In this document: in pieces, positions 1 through 8,733 of the stretch
Position numbering within the stretch: the stretch's first letter is position 1
Layout of the letters: each line of letters begins with the position of its first letter
Assembly (NCBI GenBank): GCA_038227045.1
Contig: JBBRQD010000081.1
Location: forward strand, 1 to 26,634
Length of the DNA stretch: 26,634 bases
Source: JANXLS01 sp038227045
GTDB taxonomy: Bacteria > Planctomycetota > SZUA-567 > H5-PLA8
Reading direction: 5' to 3'
Program-made: the position numbers and the translations under genes
The notes under the pieces: model-generated
Seen by the model: only the letters and a program-made list of their open reading frames with translations
Told to the model about the DNA's origin: nothing
Databases searched by the model: none

Positions 1-114
1 AAACATCCATCATTCTCTTCACCTGTCGATCTGTGACCATTCCGCCCCCCTGATTTGCAGGGAAACAGATTGGCCGATCCCGCCTTAAAAAGCCGGGAAT
101 TCTACTTGCCGTCA
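1..114 (-). mobile_element. Terminal part of an insertion sequence, probably IS21-like, running off the left edge
   Basis: Read on the minus strand, an element appears to begin near 114 with TGACGGCAAGTAGAATTCCC. About 75 bases further in, an ATG at 40 opens a reading frame that looks like an IS21-type transposase N-terminus. On the other side of this point the sulfatase reading frame stops abruptly with its C-terminal part missing. Seen: the loss of sulfatase coding sequence at about 115-124 and the new reading frame. Inferred: that this is an IS end, and its exact tip. The second end and any target-site duplication lie outside the window. Confidence 0.6.
2..40 (-). CDS. Transposase N-terminus (partial, 13 residues visible)
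   Basis: ATG at 40-38 reads MVTDRQVKRMMDV before the window ends. The pattern M-V-T-D-x-Q-V-x-R is how many IS21-family and related transposases (IstA type, with an N-terminal helix-turn-helix) begin. It is preceded by GGGGGGCGGA, a usable ribosome binding site. The frame lies inside the DNA that replaces the end of the sulfatase, which fits an insertion sequence. With only 13 residues the family call rests on memory of the N-terminal pattern and the context. No catalytic residues can be seen. Confidence 0.5.
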   Translation of the reverse strand, partial: MVTDRQVKRMMDV

Positions 115-121
115 GGGGGAA

Positions 122-1213
122 TTATAATTGTCGTTCATCACCCGCGGTCATTCCAGGCGCGGCGACGATCAGCGGCACGCGCGCGGCGTTCTCGAAGAGA
201 GTGAGTTTCTGCCAGAGTTGGTGCTCGTAGAGATGATAGCCGTGGTCGCTCATGAACACGACGACTGTTTTCTCCGAGAGCTTTAAGCGATCCACCGCAT
301 CGAGCACGCGTCCGAGTTGCGCGTCCATGAAACTCGTCGCCGCAAAGTAGGCTTGAAGCGCTTCCTTGCGTTGCGTGTCGGTCATCGCTTCTTCCTCTTT
401 TTTAAACGTAAACGCGGGCGCGGGCACACTGGCGCGGTAGCCTTCCGGCACGGTCGGAAGCTGAATTTTGTCCAGCGGGTATTGATCGTAGTATTTCTTC
501 GGTGCGACGTAGGGCGTGTGCGGGCGGAAAAAACCGACGGCTAGGAAGAACGAGGCGTCCTTGTGTTTTTCCAGCAACGCGATGGCTTCATTGGCGATCT
601 TGCCATCCGTCTGTTCTTCATCGGTGCCATCCGCGGCAAGACGCGACAATGTGGCGCCGAGTTGATTGAGATTGGCGGTGTGCTGCCATTCCGATTTGCC
701 GTCCTTGCCGAGCGCGATGCGTTCGATCATGTTGAAGTCGTCGATGTCGCGCCCCTTGGGATTGTAGCGCTCGGCCCACGACGGCTCGTCGTCCAGTCCA
801 TTCGTGCCGATCTGCGCCGGGACACCGTAGTGGTACAGCTTTCCCACGCGCGCCACAAAATAGCCGGCCTTTTGGAACGTTTGTCCGAGCGACTGCGCGT
901 TGGGTGTTGTCTGGCGGAATTGAATGGCGTTGTCGTAGATCTTGATCGTATCCGGGCGCAAGCCGGTCAAAAACGACGCACGCGATGGATTGCAAAGCGC
1001 GTATTGGCAATACGCGTGTTCAAAGCGCACTCCACGCGCGGCGAGCCGATCGACATTTGGCGTCTTCACAAGTGGGTCTCCGTAGGCCGACAGATGCGTA
1101 CAAAGATCGTCGGAGACCACCAGCAGAACGTTGTATTTCTCGGCGGCAGGACACGCGATATACGAAATCATCGCCGCACAGAGAAATGATTTTATAGCAA
1201 ACATGCGCATCAT
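122..1213 (-). pseudogene. Secreted sulfatase (iduronate-2-sulfatase type), C-terminus lost at an IS junction
   Basis: Type I formylglycine sulfatase that would remove sulfate esters from a polysaccharide outside the cytoplasm. I start it at the ATG at 1213, because GGAGG lies four bases upstream; the longer frame begins with TTG. Residues 1-24 look like a signal peptide. Metal-binding Asp-Asp is at about 35-36 (VVSDDL). The C-x-P-S-R formylglycine motif is CNPSR at about 74-78, and the Asp-His pair is in SDHGYHL at about 323-324. The frame ends after APGMTAGDERQL, where related enzymes continue for roughly 100 residues with the C-terminal subdomain. The break coincides with the presumed IS end. 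It is the last gene of an operon with the DUF4838 protein about 50 bases upstream. The catalytic core is present but the product is probably misfolded or inactive. Confidence 0.85.
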
Positions 1214-1263
1214 TGGCCCTCCTGCATTTCTCAATTGAGTTTATGTTGTACACCTTGTTGCGC

Positions 1264-3774
1264 TTACTCTTCTGTTTTTCGTTCCTGCGCCATTGCGCGC
1301 GGCAACACGAGAGCGTCGGGCGAGGCGGCGAAGCAATTTGGAGCGTTCATGAGCCAGAGTTGTGAGGGACTTTGCGGCGAGAAGCTCCAGCACTTTCCGT
1401 CCGCTCCTGCCGGCACATCGACAGTCACGGTCTCGTCGTTTGCATCGACCTCGCGAATGGGTTTGTGATCGGGGCCGATGATAGTGTGTTTGGTGCCACT
1501 GTAGAAATAATGCAACTGTTGCGTGCCCTTGGGCACGTAGAAGAACAACTCCGGCATCTGGCCAAGCCGGATAATTCGCTTGCCTCGGGCTGGCATCCAA
1601 ACTATCGGTACGCCCGCGGCCGCGCTCAATTGCCAGCCTGCCGCGTTGTCCTCGCATTCAAATACATACGTGCCGGGGGCTGGCACTTTGATGGACAATG
1701 GACGAGCCACTCCGTCGAGCTTTTCTTTGCCTTCGGCAACGAGCTGTTGCTTTGAATCTTTGAGCGACCATTTTGCATCCGGGCGATCGCGATACCACGC
1801 GATGGATCCCACGAGCAACTGAAGTTCCACGGGCTCCCCTTTGATGCTCGAAATAGCGAACCGTTCCACGCGCTGAAAACCGCACTTCATCGCCGCAGGC
1901 TTGGCGGCGGGAAATGGGGACGCTACGAGATTGCTGTAGTCAAATGTCAACTCTTTCACAGGCGTGGGTTGAAAGTATTCGAGCCCTTCGTTGAACCATT
2001 TCTCGGTTTCGTCGCGCGTGACCGGCGTGTCGGCGATCCACGGCTTGGCTTCTTTCGCGTTCCGTTCCCATGACGGTTCGTTGAATTTTTTCGCCGCGTC
2101 GCTTGCGAACGACGACTGCATGGCGTTCCAATGGTTCATGTATTCGTAGCGCGTGCGGTAGGCGAATGTGAGGATGTCCACGGTGAGCTGCTTTTGTTTC
2201 TCCTTGTCCTTTTCGTGGTCCAGCAACCAGCGCAGATGGTTGTAGCGCAGATAATGCTTGATGTGATCGATGCGAGCGAGCACCTCCTTGCGATCGCTAG
2301 CGGCAGTGGAGGCCTCCTGCAGATCGCGGAACAGATCGCCGATCAGGCCGCGGCTCATGAGCGGCTGCTTTTCCGGCGACCAGCGTTCGTAGTATTGGCG
2401 CATCGCTTTCGCAGCGGGGCCAAAAGCTTTTGCAAAGAAATCATCGAGCGCCAGATTGAAATCGGCATCGGGATTCCACATAAGCTTGTTGGCGATGTAG
2501 TAGCCCAGACCGTGCACGCCCCAATTGTTCCCGCTCTCCGCGTCCATACTCGTCGCGCCCAGTTTGACATAGCGTTGAACAGCCTGGCGAATCTTGGTCA
2601 GGTTCGCCCCTTCCCCGCCCGGAAGTTTGTCGAAATCCCAGAGCCATACGCTGAAGTATTCGTAAAAACCCATCATTCTGCATTTCTTCGGCCACGATTC
2701 GGCGAGCTGATCGAAGGTATAGGGTCCGCGTATGAACCCCGCGGTGAGCTGGACGTATACATTGGGTTCCAGCGGAAAATCGGGTGGCTCGCTGTGCTGA
2801 TTGTAGGCAAGACAGCCGACCATCTTTCCCGGATATTTCATCGCCACTTCTTTCGCCGCTTCATTGGCCAGGCCGAAAACTCTGTTTGAAACACTGCCCA
2901 GTTTCAAACATGCGTCGCATTCGCATTGACCGTCGCCGTCGGAGCAATCGAGCGAGACCATTTCGCGGTCAGGGTTCTTTGCGAGGTAATCGAGGGCCCA
3001 TTTTACCGCGAGTTTTCGAACCTCCGGATTACTTACGCAAAGCTGCTCTCCCTGGCGCTGTCCCTTAGTCAGCGCGCGATACTCCGGATGGGCTTCGAAT
3101 TCCTTTTTGTTCGCCAGAATGACGTTCTGCCACGCGTGTCCGGCGTAGACCCGAAACGAGCTAGCCATGCGGTTGTGGCGCGCCCACGCGTCGTAGTCCT
3201 TCTGTGTGCTGCCGCCCCTCGGATGGCCTTTGTCGGCAAACGAACCATAGCCATACCAGATGCGCCGCGCGAGAATGCGCGGTCTGTCGGTGAGGTTGAG
3301 CGACACGGACAGCGTTGGAAGCGCAGGCACAATTTCCCACTCTTTGGCCGGGAAAAACCAGCGGCAGCCGAGATGCTCCAGCAGCGTGAACGCGGCATGC
3401 GATGCGCCGAGATCCGTCGCGCCGATTAAGAGCAGGCGTTCCTTTTCCGTGCGAATTGCAAATACTTCCTTGCCGTCGTATTCGCCATGCAACGCCAGGG
3501 GTTCTGTAAGAGCATTATTGGGAAATTCGGCAAGCGTGCCGAGCACGATTCCACGGGCGCCATCGGAATCGGAAACGATTTCAAATTTTGCGCCGCTCAT
3601 CTGGTTGAGGCAACCGGCCAATTCCGTTGCAACTGCTTTTGTGGCATCGGAGGCTTTTGCAGAGATCACGATGGGTACGAGGGCATTTCCTTTGTCGGCC
3701 AAAAACAGGCCTTTGTCCTCGCACAGCGCAAGCGCGCTCGAAAAAGAGATTATCAGCATGGCAATGCGTGTCAT
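1264..3774 (-). CDS. Secreted DUF4838-family protein, GH20-like, probable polysaccharide-degrading enzyme
   Basis: A protein of about 836 residues with a signal peptide (MTRIAMLIISFSSALALC). The N-terminal region (about 30-160) resembles the beta-N-acetylhexosaminidase domain 2 fold that precedes GH20-like barrels; its end carries LLEHLGCRWFFPAKEWEIVP, a typical DUF4838 hallmark. The DUF4838 barrel follows, with the cysteine-rich segment GQCECDACLKL at about residues 280-291, which corresponds to the C-x-C-x-x-C pattern usual for the family. The C-terminal 200 residues look like beta-rich accessory domains. The frame extends to a TTG at 3798; I prefer the ATG at 3774 because it begins the signal peptide. 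It lies between an esterase (stop at 3842) and a sulfatase, all on the minus strand with short gaps, so it is probably one transcript. The family assignment is good; the substrate is unknown. Confidence 0.85.
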   Translation of the reverse strand: MTRIAMLIISFSSALALCEDKGLFLADKGNALVPIVISAKASDATKAVATELAGCLNQMSGAKFEIVSDSDGARGIVLGTLAEFPNNALTEPLALHGEYDGKEVFAIRTEKERLLLIGATDLGASHAAFTLLEHLGCRWFFPAKEWEIVPALPTLSVSLNLTDRPRILARRIWYGYGSFADKGHPRGGSTQKDYDAWARHNRMASSFRVYAGHAWQNVILANKKEFEAHPEYRALTKGQRQGEQLCVSNPEVRKLAVKWALDYLAKNPDREMVSLDCSDGDGQCECDACLKLGSVSNRVFGLANEAAKEVAMKYPGKMVGCLAYNQHSEPPDFPLEPNVYVQLTAGFIRGPYTFDQLAESWPKKCRMMGFYEYFSVWLWDFDKLPGGEGANLTKIRQAVQRYVKLGATSMDAESGNNWGVHGLGYYIANKLMWNPDADFNLALDDFFAKAFGPAAKAMRQYYERWSPEKQPLMSRGLIGDLFRDLQEASTAASDRKEVLARIDHIKHYLRYNHLRWLLDHEKDKEKQKQLTVDILTFAYRTRYEYMNHWNAMQSSFASDAAKKFNEPSWERNAKEAKPWIADTPVTRDETEKWFNEGLEYFQPTPVKELTFDYSNLVASPFPAAKPAAMKCGFQRVERFAISSIKGEPVELQLLVGSIAWYRDRPDAKWSLKDSKQQLVAEGKEKLDGVARPLSIKVPAPGTYVFECEDNAAGWQLSAAAGVPIVWMPARGKRIIRLGQMPELFFYVPKGTQQLHYFYSGTKHTIIGPDHKPIREVDANDETVTVDVPAGADGKCWSFSPQSPSQLWLMNAPNCFAASPDALVLPRAMAQERKTEE

Positions 3775-3841
3775 GGAAAGATCTCTATTCGCTGCCAATT
3801 CAAAAGGAATGACCTGAATTCCGCGCGCAACATGAGCATGG

Positions 3842-5899
3842 TTACTTCGCCAACTTCAACACTGCTTCAACAATGGCTTCGTTTCCGCCTTTGGTGTCCT
3901 TTTCGCCTAGAACTGTAAGCTTGGCCGGATCGCAAAGGCTGAGGAGGCCCGGCATGTCGCCGTACTTTACCGCGCCGGGGACAAATTGCGGATGCATCGG
4001 ATCGCTTAGCGTGGCGAAGCGGAAGCCTTCGGTGTCGATGACTGCGCCGTCGATAGCATCCTTAAGCGTTGCTGCGGCCAGTGCTCCTACGGCGCCCATG
4101 CCGTCTCCGGCGGCGAGTATAATGCGCTTCGGCTTATGCGCCTGATTCTTTAGCGTCGCCACCGTGGTCATGCCGTCGTGCACGCGGCGAACCACTAGCG
4201 GCGGGTTATAGCCATAGGTAAAACAGGGGGACCATTGCCATTCGTCGTGCTTGGTTTGATCCTTGCTTTTGACCGGGTTCCATGGGGCCAGCGTGGCGCC
4301 GGGCAGGTATAGTTCCGGGATGGCGATGGCGATGCCCTTATCCAATAGTTTCTTCATCGGCGCATCGGGCTCTTTGACGTTCTGCGACGCAAGCCAGAGC
4401 ACAATCGTACCATTCCAATCCGCTGTGGGACTAAAAAACGTGACCGGCACGTGTTCATTTTCTTTGGTATCGTGTGCGGTATCGACCGCGTGGCTGTAGC
4501 CCCCTTTGCCTTCCTTCTTACCAGGCTCGAACGTCACATCCGCAGAGGCCGGCATCGCCCTGCCTACGATGATATTCCAGGCTTTCGCCAGGATTTCTTT
4601 GTTGCCTTTGAGCAAGGCGTCGCTGTCTTCGCTCCAGTGTTTCAACACAGCTTTTTCGTGCGCGCCGCCTATCTTGTCCCCAGTGGGCTTGGGGTGCTCC
4701 GCCGTCCATACGGTTAGTTCCTGTGGCGTGTTCACTACGAACTCGCGTTCCAGCACAGGATCGCTGAAACCCAGCTTGAAATGTTTATTCATGAAACCGT
4801 ACATCGTCGTGCGCGAGACATGATTGTAATTGTGCTGCCAGTGTATATTAAATGTGGCCATGATATTGCTCGGATGGCCCAATTTGGTCCAGACCATTTT
4901 TAGATCCGGGAAGCCCTTTGTGGCGAGTTCTTTCGTCCAATCGTTCGCCGCGGTCATGCCCATGGGCTTGGGCGCGAAGTTGGCTGCGAGGTCGATATTT
5001 CCCTGGTTGATGCGCAGGTAGCAGGCGTTCTCGCAAATACAGCCGCCTTGCATCGAGGTGCTGGTCATGACACAAGGAAACGCGGTGGCGAGACGATCGT
5101 CAAGCGCGGCGAGTATCAGCGTTTGCGTGCCGCCACCGCTCGCGCCGGTGCAGGAAATGCGCGCGGGATCGACGCCGGGGACGCTCAGGATGAAGTCCAG
5201 CGCGCGGAGACCGTTCCAGGTTTGCAGCCCAAAATTCGACTCCAAACGGAGGTCCGCCATTGGGCTGCAGAGGCCGAAGGTTCCCGGTTCTGTGCCGCAT
5301 AAGTCCGGACGCCGGCTACTGCGATGCTCGGTAATCTGGATGCTGTCCGCGTAGCCGAGCATATCGTAGATAAATACCGCACAACCCATGCGCGCGAGCT
5401 GCACGCAGCGCGCCTGCAACGGCGAGCGCGCGCCGCTCTCCCAGCGCTCCGCGCCGATGGCGAGCTGTTCTTTCGCCGCCGGCGTGCCCGCTCCCAAGTC
5501 CATGAATCGCCCGTTTGGCCAATGCCCATGCGGACAAATAATGCCCGGCATCTTGCCGTCCTTCGGCGGAGTCTTGGGGAGGTACAGATTGCCGCAGACG
5601 TAATGTCCGGGGAAGGACTCGAAGAACACGCGATCCACGGTGTAATCGTCGCGCTCGATGCGCCCGTGAATGACCGCGTTGAGCGGCGTTTTCGTCGGAA
5701 GCGGCAGCAGTCCGCAGGCCAGTAGAATGCGATCGCGCACAGCCTCCTTGCGCTGCGCCCAGCCTTCTGGAATGGGCGGGCCGTCTGAATTAAACGGAAA
5801 GTAGCTGGTGTTCAGCTCGCGCAACGGACGTGGATAGGTGGCATCGGCGGCTTGAAGCGCGACGCAAAACAGAAGTGCGATGAGAACGGGAGATTTCAT
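3842..5899 (-). CDS. Secreted two-domain alpha/beta-hydrolase, acetyl xylan esterase-like
   Basis: A 685-residue exported serine hydrolase, probably a carbohydrate esterase that deacylates a polysaccharide before glycosidases act. The signal peptide covers about residues 1-20. The first hydrolase domain has the oxyanion-region strand IICPHGH at about 120-126 and the nucleophile elbow TGASGGG at about 251-257 with Ser254. A second, shorter hydrolase-like region follows (about 480-685: IVLWLAS, then LAAGDGMGAVGALAA, then a C-terminal TVLGEKDTKGG). AGGAA sits about seven bases before the ATG at 5899. It is the first gene of the minus-strand operon continuing into the DUF4838 protein and the sulfatase. 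Proteins of this architecture are common in Planctomycetes and Verrucomicrobia and are usually annotated as acetyl xylan esterases; acyl specificity is inference. Confidence 0.85.
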   Translation of the reverse strand: MKSPVLIALLFCVALQAADATYPRPLRELNTSYFPFNSDGPPIPEGWAQRKEAVRDRILLACGLLPLPTKTPLNAVIHGRIERDDYTVDRVFFESFPGHYVCGNLYLPKTPPKDGKMPGIICPHGHWPNGRFMDLGAGTPAAKEQLAIGAERWESGARSPLQARCVQLARMGCAVFIYDMLGYADSIQITEHRSSRRPDLCGTEPGTFGLCSPMADLRLESNFGLQTWNGLRALDFILSVPGVDPARISCTGASGGGTQTLILAALDDRLATAFPCVMTSTSMQGGCICENACYLRINQGNIDLAANFAPKPMGMTAANDWTKELATKGFPDLKMVWTKLGHPSNIMATFNIHWQHNYNHVSRTTMYGFMNKHFKLGFSDPVLEREFVVNTPQELTVWTAEHPKPTGDKIGGAHEKAVLKHWSEDSDALLKGNKEILAKAWNIIVGRAMPASADVTFEPGKKEGKGGYSHAVDTAHDTKENEHVPVTFFSPTADWNGTIVLWLASQNVKEPDAPMKKLLDKGIAIAIPELYLPGATLAPWNPVKSKDQTKHDEWQWSPCFTYGYNPPLVVRRVHDGMTTVATLKNQAHKPKRIILAAGDGMGAVGALAAATLKDAIDGAVIDTEGFRFATLSDPMHPQFVPGAVKYGDMPGLLSLCDPAKLTVLGEKDTKGGNEAIVEAVLKLAK

Positions 5900-6040
5900 T
5901 TTGGTTTCCTAGTTTACATCTGCATACGCGGGCTGGGCCACCCATTGCGTGAAATCGGTGTACATCTGCATACGCCAATCGCGCTCGATATGGTTGCTAA
6001 AAAACAAACGTTTCTGCACACTGCCCCTGGAACTGCTTCC
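5900..6040. promoter_or_regulatory. Divergent intergenic region with a 15-bp direct repeat
   Basis: This 141-bp gap separates the divergent esterase and secreted-protein genes, so it must hold both promoters. It contains two exact copies of TACATCTGCATACGC at 5915-5929 and 5961-5975, 46 bases apart centre to centre. That could be a pair of operator sites for a regulator of the polysaccharide operon. I see no convincing sigma-70 boxes. The repeat could instead be a simple duplication; its regulatory role is inference. Confidence 0.4.
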
Positions 6041-6877
6041 ATGAAAATAAGCATTGCTCTGCTCGCACTCGCGTCTTGCCTTGGGTTCGCACAAGAGCCG
6101 GATCTCACTCTCGCTCGCGACAAAAACTGGCTTGTCATTCAAGGGCCACATCTGCCGAGGGGCGAGATTCGCATCAATTACCTGGAGGCTTATTGCCGGC
6201 CAAACTCCACCACTGCTGAGTGGCATGACACGACCATTGGCCACACGACGGAACTGGTTTCACTCAGCGAGGACAAGAAGACACTGAAGCTGCGTTGCAC
6301 GGTCAAGGACGGCGTGGTGGTGGATCATGTCATCACCGCCGGCAAAGACGACGTAACCTTTGCGATCACGGCGCACAATCCCACGGAGACGCCGTCGAAT
6401 GCGCACTGGGCGCAGCCCTGCATTCGGCTGGGGGACTTCACGGGGTTCGACAACAAGGGCAAGGACATCGACGATTACCTGCCGAAGTGCTTTATTTTCC
6501 TGGACGGTAAACTCGTCCGTCTTCCGGATATCAAGCCGTGGGAAAAACAAGCGCGCTACATACCCGGCCAGGTGTGGTGTCCCATAAGCGTGCCGCGCAC
6601 GGATGTGAATCCGCGCCCACTCAGCCCACTGGTCCCCAGCAATGGCATCATCGGTTGTTTCAGCGGCGATGAAAAGTGGGTCTTCGCCGTGGTGTTCGAG
6701 CCTTACCAGGAGCTGTTTCAAGGCGTGGCGCGCTGCCTGCATTCCGATTTTCGCATCGGCGGCCTGAAGCCGAAGGAGACGAAACAGGTAAAAGGAAAGA
6801 TTTACATTGTGCCCAACGATGTACCCGCGCTGCTGACGCGCTATGTACGTGATTTTCCGGAGCAGCAGGGAAAGTAA
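6041..6877 (+). CDS. Secreted protein of unknown function (278 aa)
   Basis: I start this at the ATG at 6041, because MKISIALLALASCLGFAQ is a clean signal peptide; the open frame extends further upstream but that part overlaps the promoter region. The mature protein is predicted soluble and rich in beta strands. Motifs: LRCTVKDGVVVDHVITAG at about 85-102, HWAQPCIRLGDFTGFD at about 124-139, and a C-terminal half with NGIIGCFSGDEKW and FEPYQELFQG. It has four or five Cys residues and no recognised catalytic motif. It lies divergent from the esterase, DUF4838 and sulfatase operon, so it may take part in the same glycan use. It converges on the TonB-like gene with an 18-base gap and no obvious hairpin. 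I do not recognise the family. Confidence 0.8.
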   Translation: MKISIALLALASCLGFAQEPDLTLARDKNWLVIQGPHLPRGEIRINYLEAYCRPNSTTAEWHDTTIGHTTELVSLSEDKKTLKLRCTVKDGVVVDHVITAGKDDVTFAITAHNPTETPSNAHWAQPCIRLGDFTGFDNKGKDIDDYLPKCFIFLDGKLVRLPDIKPWEKQARYIPGQVWCPISVPRTDVNPRPLSPLVPSNGIIGCFSGDEKWVFAVVFEPYQELFQGVARCLHSDFRIGGLKPKETKQVKGKIYIVPNDVPALLTRYVRDFPEQQGK

Positions 6878-6895
6878 ATCGACGAAACTCACGGA

Positions 6896-8620
6896 TTAAT
6901 TATAGAGAAACGTGAAGGTGTATTCGATGGTGTCGCGTTCGGCCAGTGCGGGCGGGAACGGGTCGGCGTTGGGGGTGGCGGCTTCTTCGACGGCTCGTTT
7001 GGCCGTGGCCACGTAGTCGTCGCGGACTCCGCGATCGCGGTAGACTTCCGATGCTTCCATCAGCTTGCCGTCTTTGCGAATCACTATGCGGATGGAGACC
7101 GACCCCGGTATGAGGCTGCGGCGCAAATGGGCCACGATGTCGGCTTTCCATTTGCCGTCGATGCGCCGCGCGAAGCGTTTGATGTAGGCGGTCTTCGGGT
7201 CGAATTTCTTGGCGAACTGCGCGTCGCCGAACTCCGTCGCGCTCGATTCCAGATTGATCGAGGTGACATCGCTCACGGCGTTGTCGTCTCCCGGGCGTGT
7301 CGTGCCGTTGCCTTCATGCCCCTGTTGGCCCTTGCGCAATTTCGCTCCTGATCCGGCAATGCTTCCATCGTTGGCTGCCGACGTATTGCGGCCATTGAGC
7401 TGCGCTTCGAAGCGATCCAATTCCGCCTGCTGGTCGATGGCTTTATCAATCGGTGTCGGTTGCAGCACGGTGGGGTCGGAGACCGGCTGCTTGGCGACAT
7501 TTGTTGCGGTACGTTGAATCGGTTCCGCAGGCTTGATACGCTTGGGCGTATCGAGCGCGAATTCCGTCGGCAACTGAACCGGCTCAGCAGCGACTTCTTT
7601 GATTTTTTTAGGCGGCGGAAGCGTGCCCGTTTCCGATGCAATCGGATCGGGCTCTTGCGTTTTGGGCTTCAAAATTGGCCGAATGTCGGGCTTGACCGGA
7701 AGCGGTGCCGGAGCCGAAGGCAAGCTGGCCACTTCCGACTTCTTGTCAATCGGCGCGATTTTCTCGGGCGGCGCTTCGACTCTGGATTCCAACGGACGCG
7801 GCGTCGTGACTTCGGCGGTTTTCACGTTCTTCGAGAAATCCTTCGCCTGTTTTCCGCCGCCGTCGCCGGATGCCGCCGCGCCTTCGACTTTCACCGAGCC
7901 GCTGTTGGCTTCGGACTCCAGTGGCGGCAAGTTGCCTTCGCCACGCTTCTGCAAGTATTTAATGAGGTTCGTGTCGCCCTTGTCGAGATATGGATCACCA
8001 ATCGGCAAATTTTTCGGGCCGCGATCCTTGGCGACGCTGTTGCGGTCGGAAAGATAGGCGTCTTTCGGCGCGGTCTTGGAGACATCGATGCTCTCGTCGA
8101 AAGCCGTCTGCGATTTTGGAACAAGCGGCGGAAGTTCTTTATCGTGCAACGGCTTTTTTTCGGTCGTCGCCGTGTCGGTTTTGTCCGGGGGTTTAGGAGC
8201 CGTTGGAGGCGGCTTTGGCGCGGCAGCCTTGGGCTTTTCCGGAACGGCGGGGAGAGTTTCGACTATCGAAGCCGGCGCATCCGGCGGCACGGGGGGCACT
8301 GGATTGGCGGCAGGCTGCACGGCGGCGACTTCTTTTGGAGCGGGAACATCCGGTTTCGCGGCGGGGGTCGCGGACGGTTCGGTCGGATTCGCGAGCATGT
8401 TCAAAAACGAATCGTCAATTGACACCGTGACCGATTCTTCCATCGATGGCGGCGGAGACATTTTGAAAGTGAGGAAGAAGAACGGAATCGCGTGAATAAC
8501 AAACGCGGCCAGCATGACGCCCATCCAATACACGGGCGTGCTGTCCGCATCGTCATCGAGCGTGTAAACGAGACCGTTCAAGAATAATTCAATCCACGCT
8601 CCCGCGCGGGGAGCAGCCAA
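6896..8620 (-). CDS. Long TonB-like energy transducer with Pro-rich periplasmic linker
   Basis: About 574 residues. There is a short cytoplasmic N-terminus, one membrane segment at about 30-52 (YWMGVMLAAFVIHAIPFFFLTF), a long Pro/Ala/Lys/Glu-rich stretch (about 55-450), and a C-terminal TonB/TolA-like domain at about 480-574 (GKWKADIVAHLR, then SVSIRIVIRKDGKL, ending EYTFTFLYN). TonB proteins pass energy from the proton gradient to outer-membrane receptors. At 574 residues it is more than twice the length of classical TonB, mainly in the linker, so a TolA-like role is possible. No ExbB or ExbD lies in the window. The start is uncertain: the frame opens with TTG at 8620, with AAGGG about ten bases upstream inside the palindrome AAGGGAACCCTT (8624-8635); an in-frame ATG for residue 33 would start directly at the membrane segment. 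Confidence 0.75.
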   Translation of the reverse strand: MAAPRAGAWIELFLNGLVYTLDDDADSTPVYWMGVMLAAFVIHAIPFFFLTFKMSPPPSMEESVTVSIDDSFLNMLANPTEPSATPAAKPDVPAPKEVAAVQPAANPVPPVPPDAPASIVETLPAVPEKPKAAAPKPPPTAPKPPDKTDTATTEKKPLHDKELPPLVPKSQTAFDESIDVSKTAPKDAYLSDRNSVAKDRGPKNLPIGDPYLDKGDTNLIKYLQKRGEGNLPPLESEANSGSVKVEGAAASGDGGGKQAKDFSKNVKTAEVTTPRPLESRVEAPPEKIAPIDKKSEVASLPSAPAPLPVKPDIRPILKPKTQEPDPIASETGTLPPPKKIKEVAAEPVQLPTEFALDTPKRIKPAEPIQRTATNVAKQPVSDPTVLQPTPIDKAIDQQAELDRFEAQLNGRNTSAANDGSIAGSGAKLRKGQQGHEGNGTTRPGDDNAVSDVTSINLESSATEFGDAQFAKKFDPKTAYIKRFARRIDGKWKADIVAHLRRSLIPGSVSIRIVIRKDGKLMEASEVYRDRGVRDDYVATAKRAVEEAATPNADPFPPALAERDTIEYTFTFLYN

Positions 8621-8733
8621 CTTAAGGGAACCCTTTAACGACGCTCAGGCGCCGCATTGCTTCATGAAATCCCTCTTTTGATCCGTCAAAATGATACCCG
8701 CGGAGGCCGCAAACTTGAAGCGAAATCCGGGGA

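Noticed and set aside
2131..2889. 252-codon plus-strand frame opposite the DUF4838 gene
   Set aside because: Antisense shadow; the DUF4838 frame has a signal peptide and family motifs.
5909..6033. Possible decayed gene end on the minus strand (WRMQMYTDFTQW and following) upstream of the esterase
   Set aside because: Short, no recognisable family, and the segment is made largely of the 15-bp direct repeat read in two frames; not enough to call a pseudogene.
7460..8422. 320-codon open frame on the plus strand
   Set aside because: It is antisense to the Pro/Ala-rich linker of the TonB-like gene; the translation is Arg- and Gly-rich without domain features, as expected from reading GC-rich coding DNA on the other strand.
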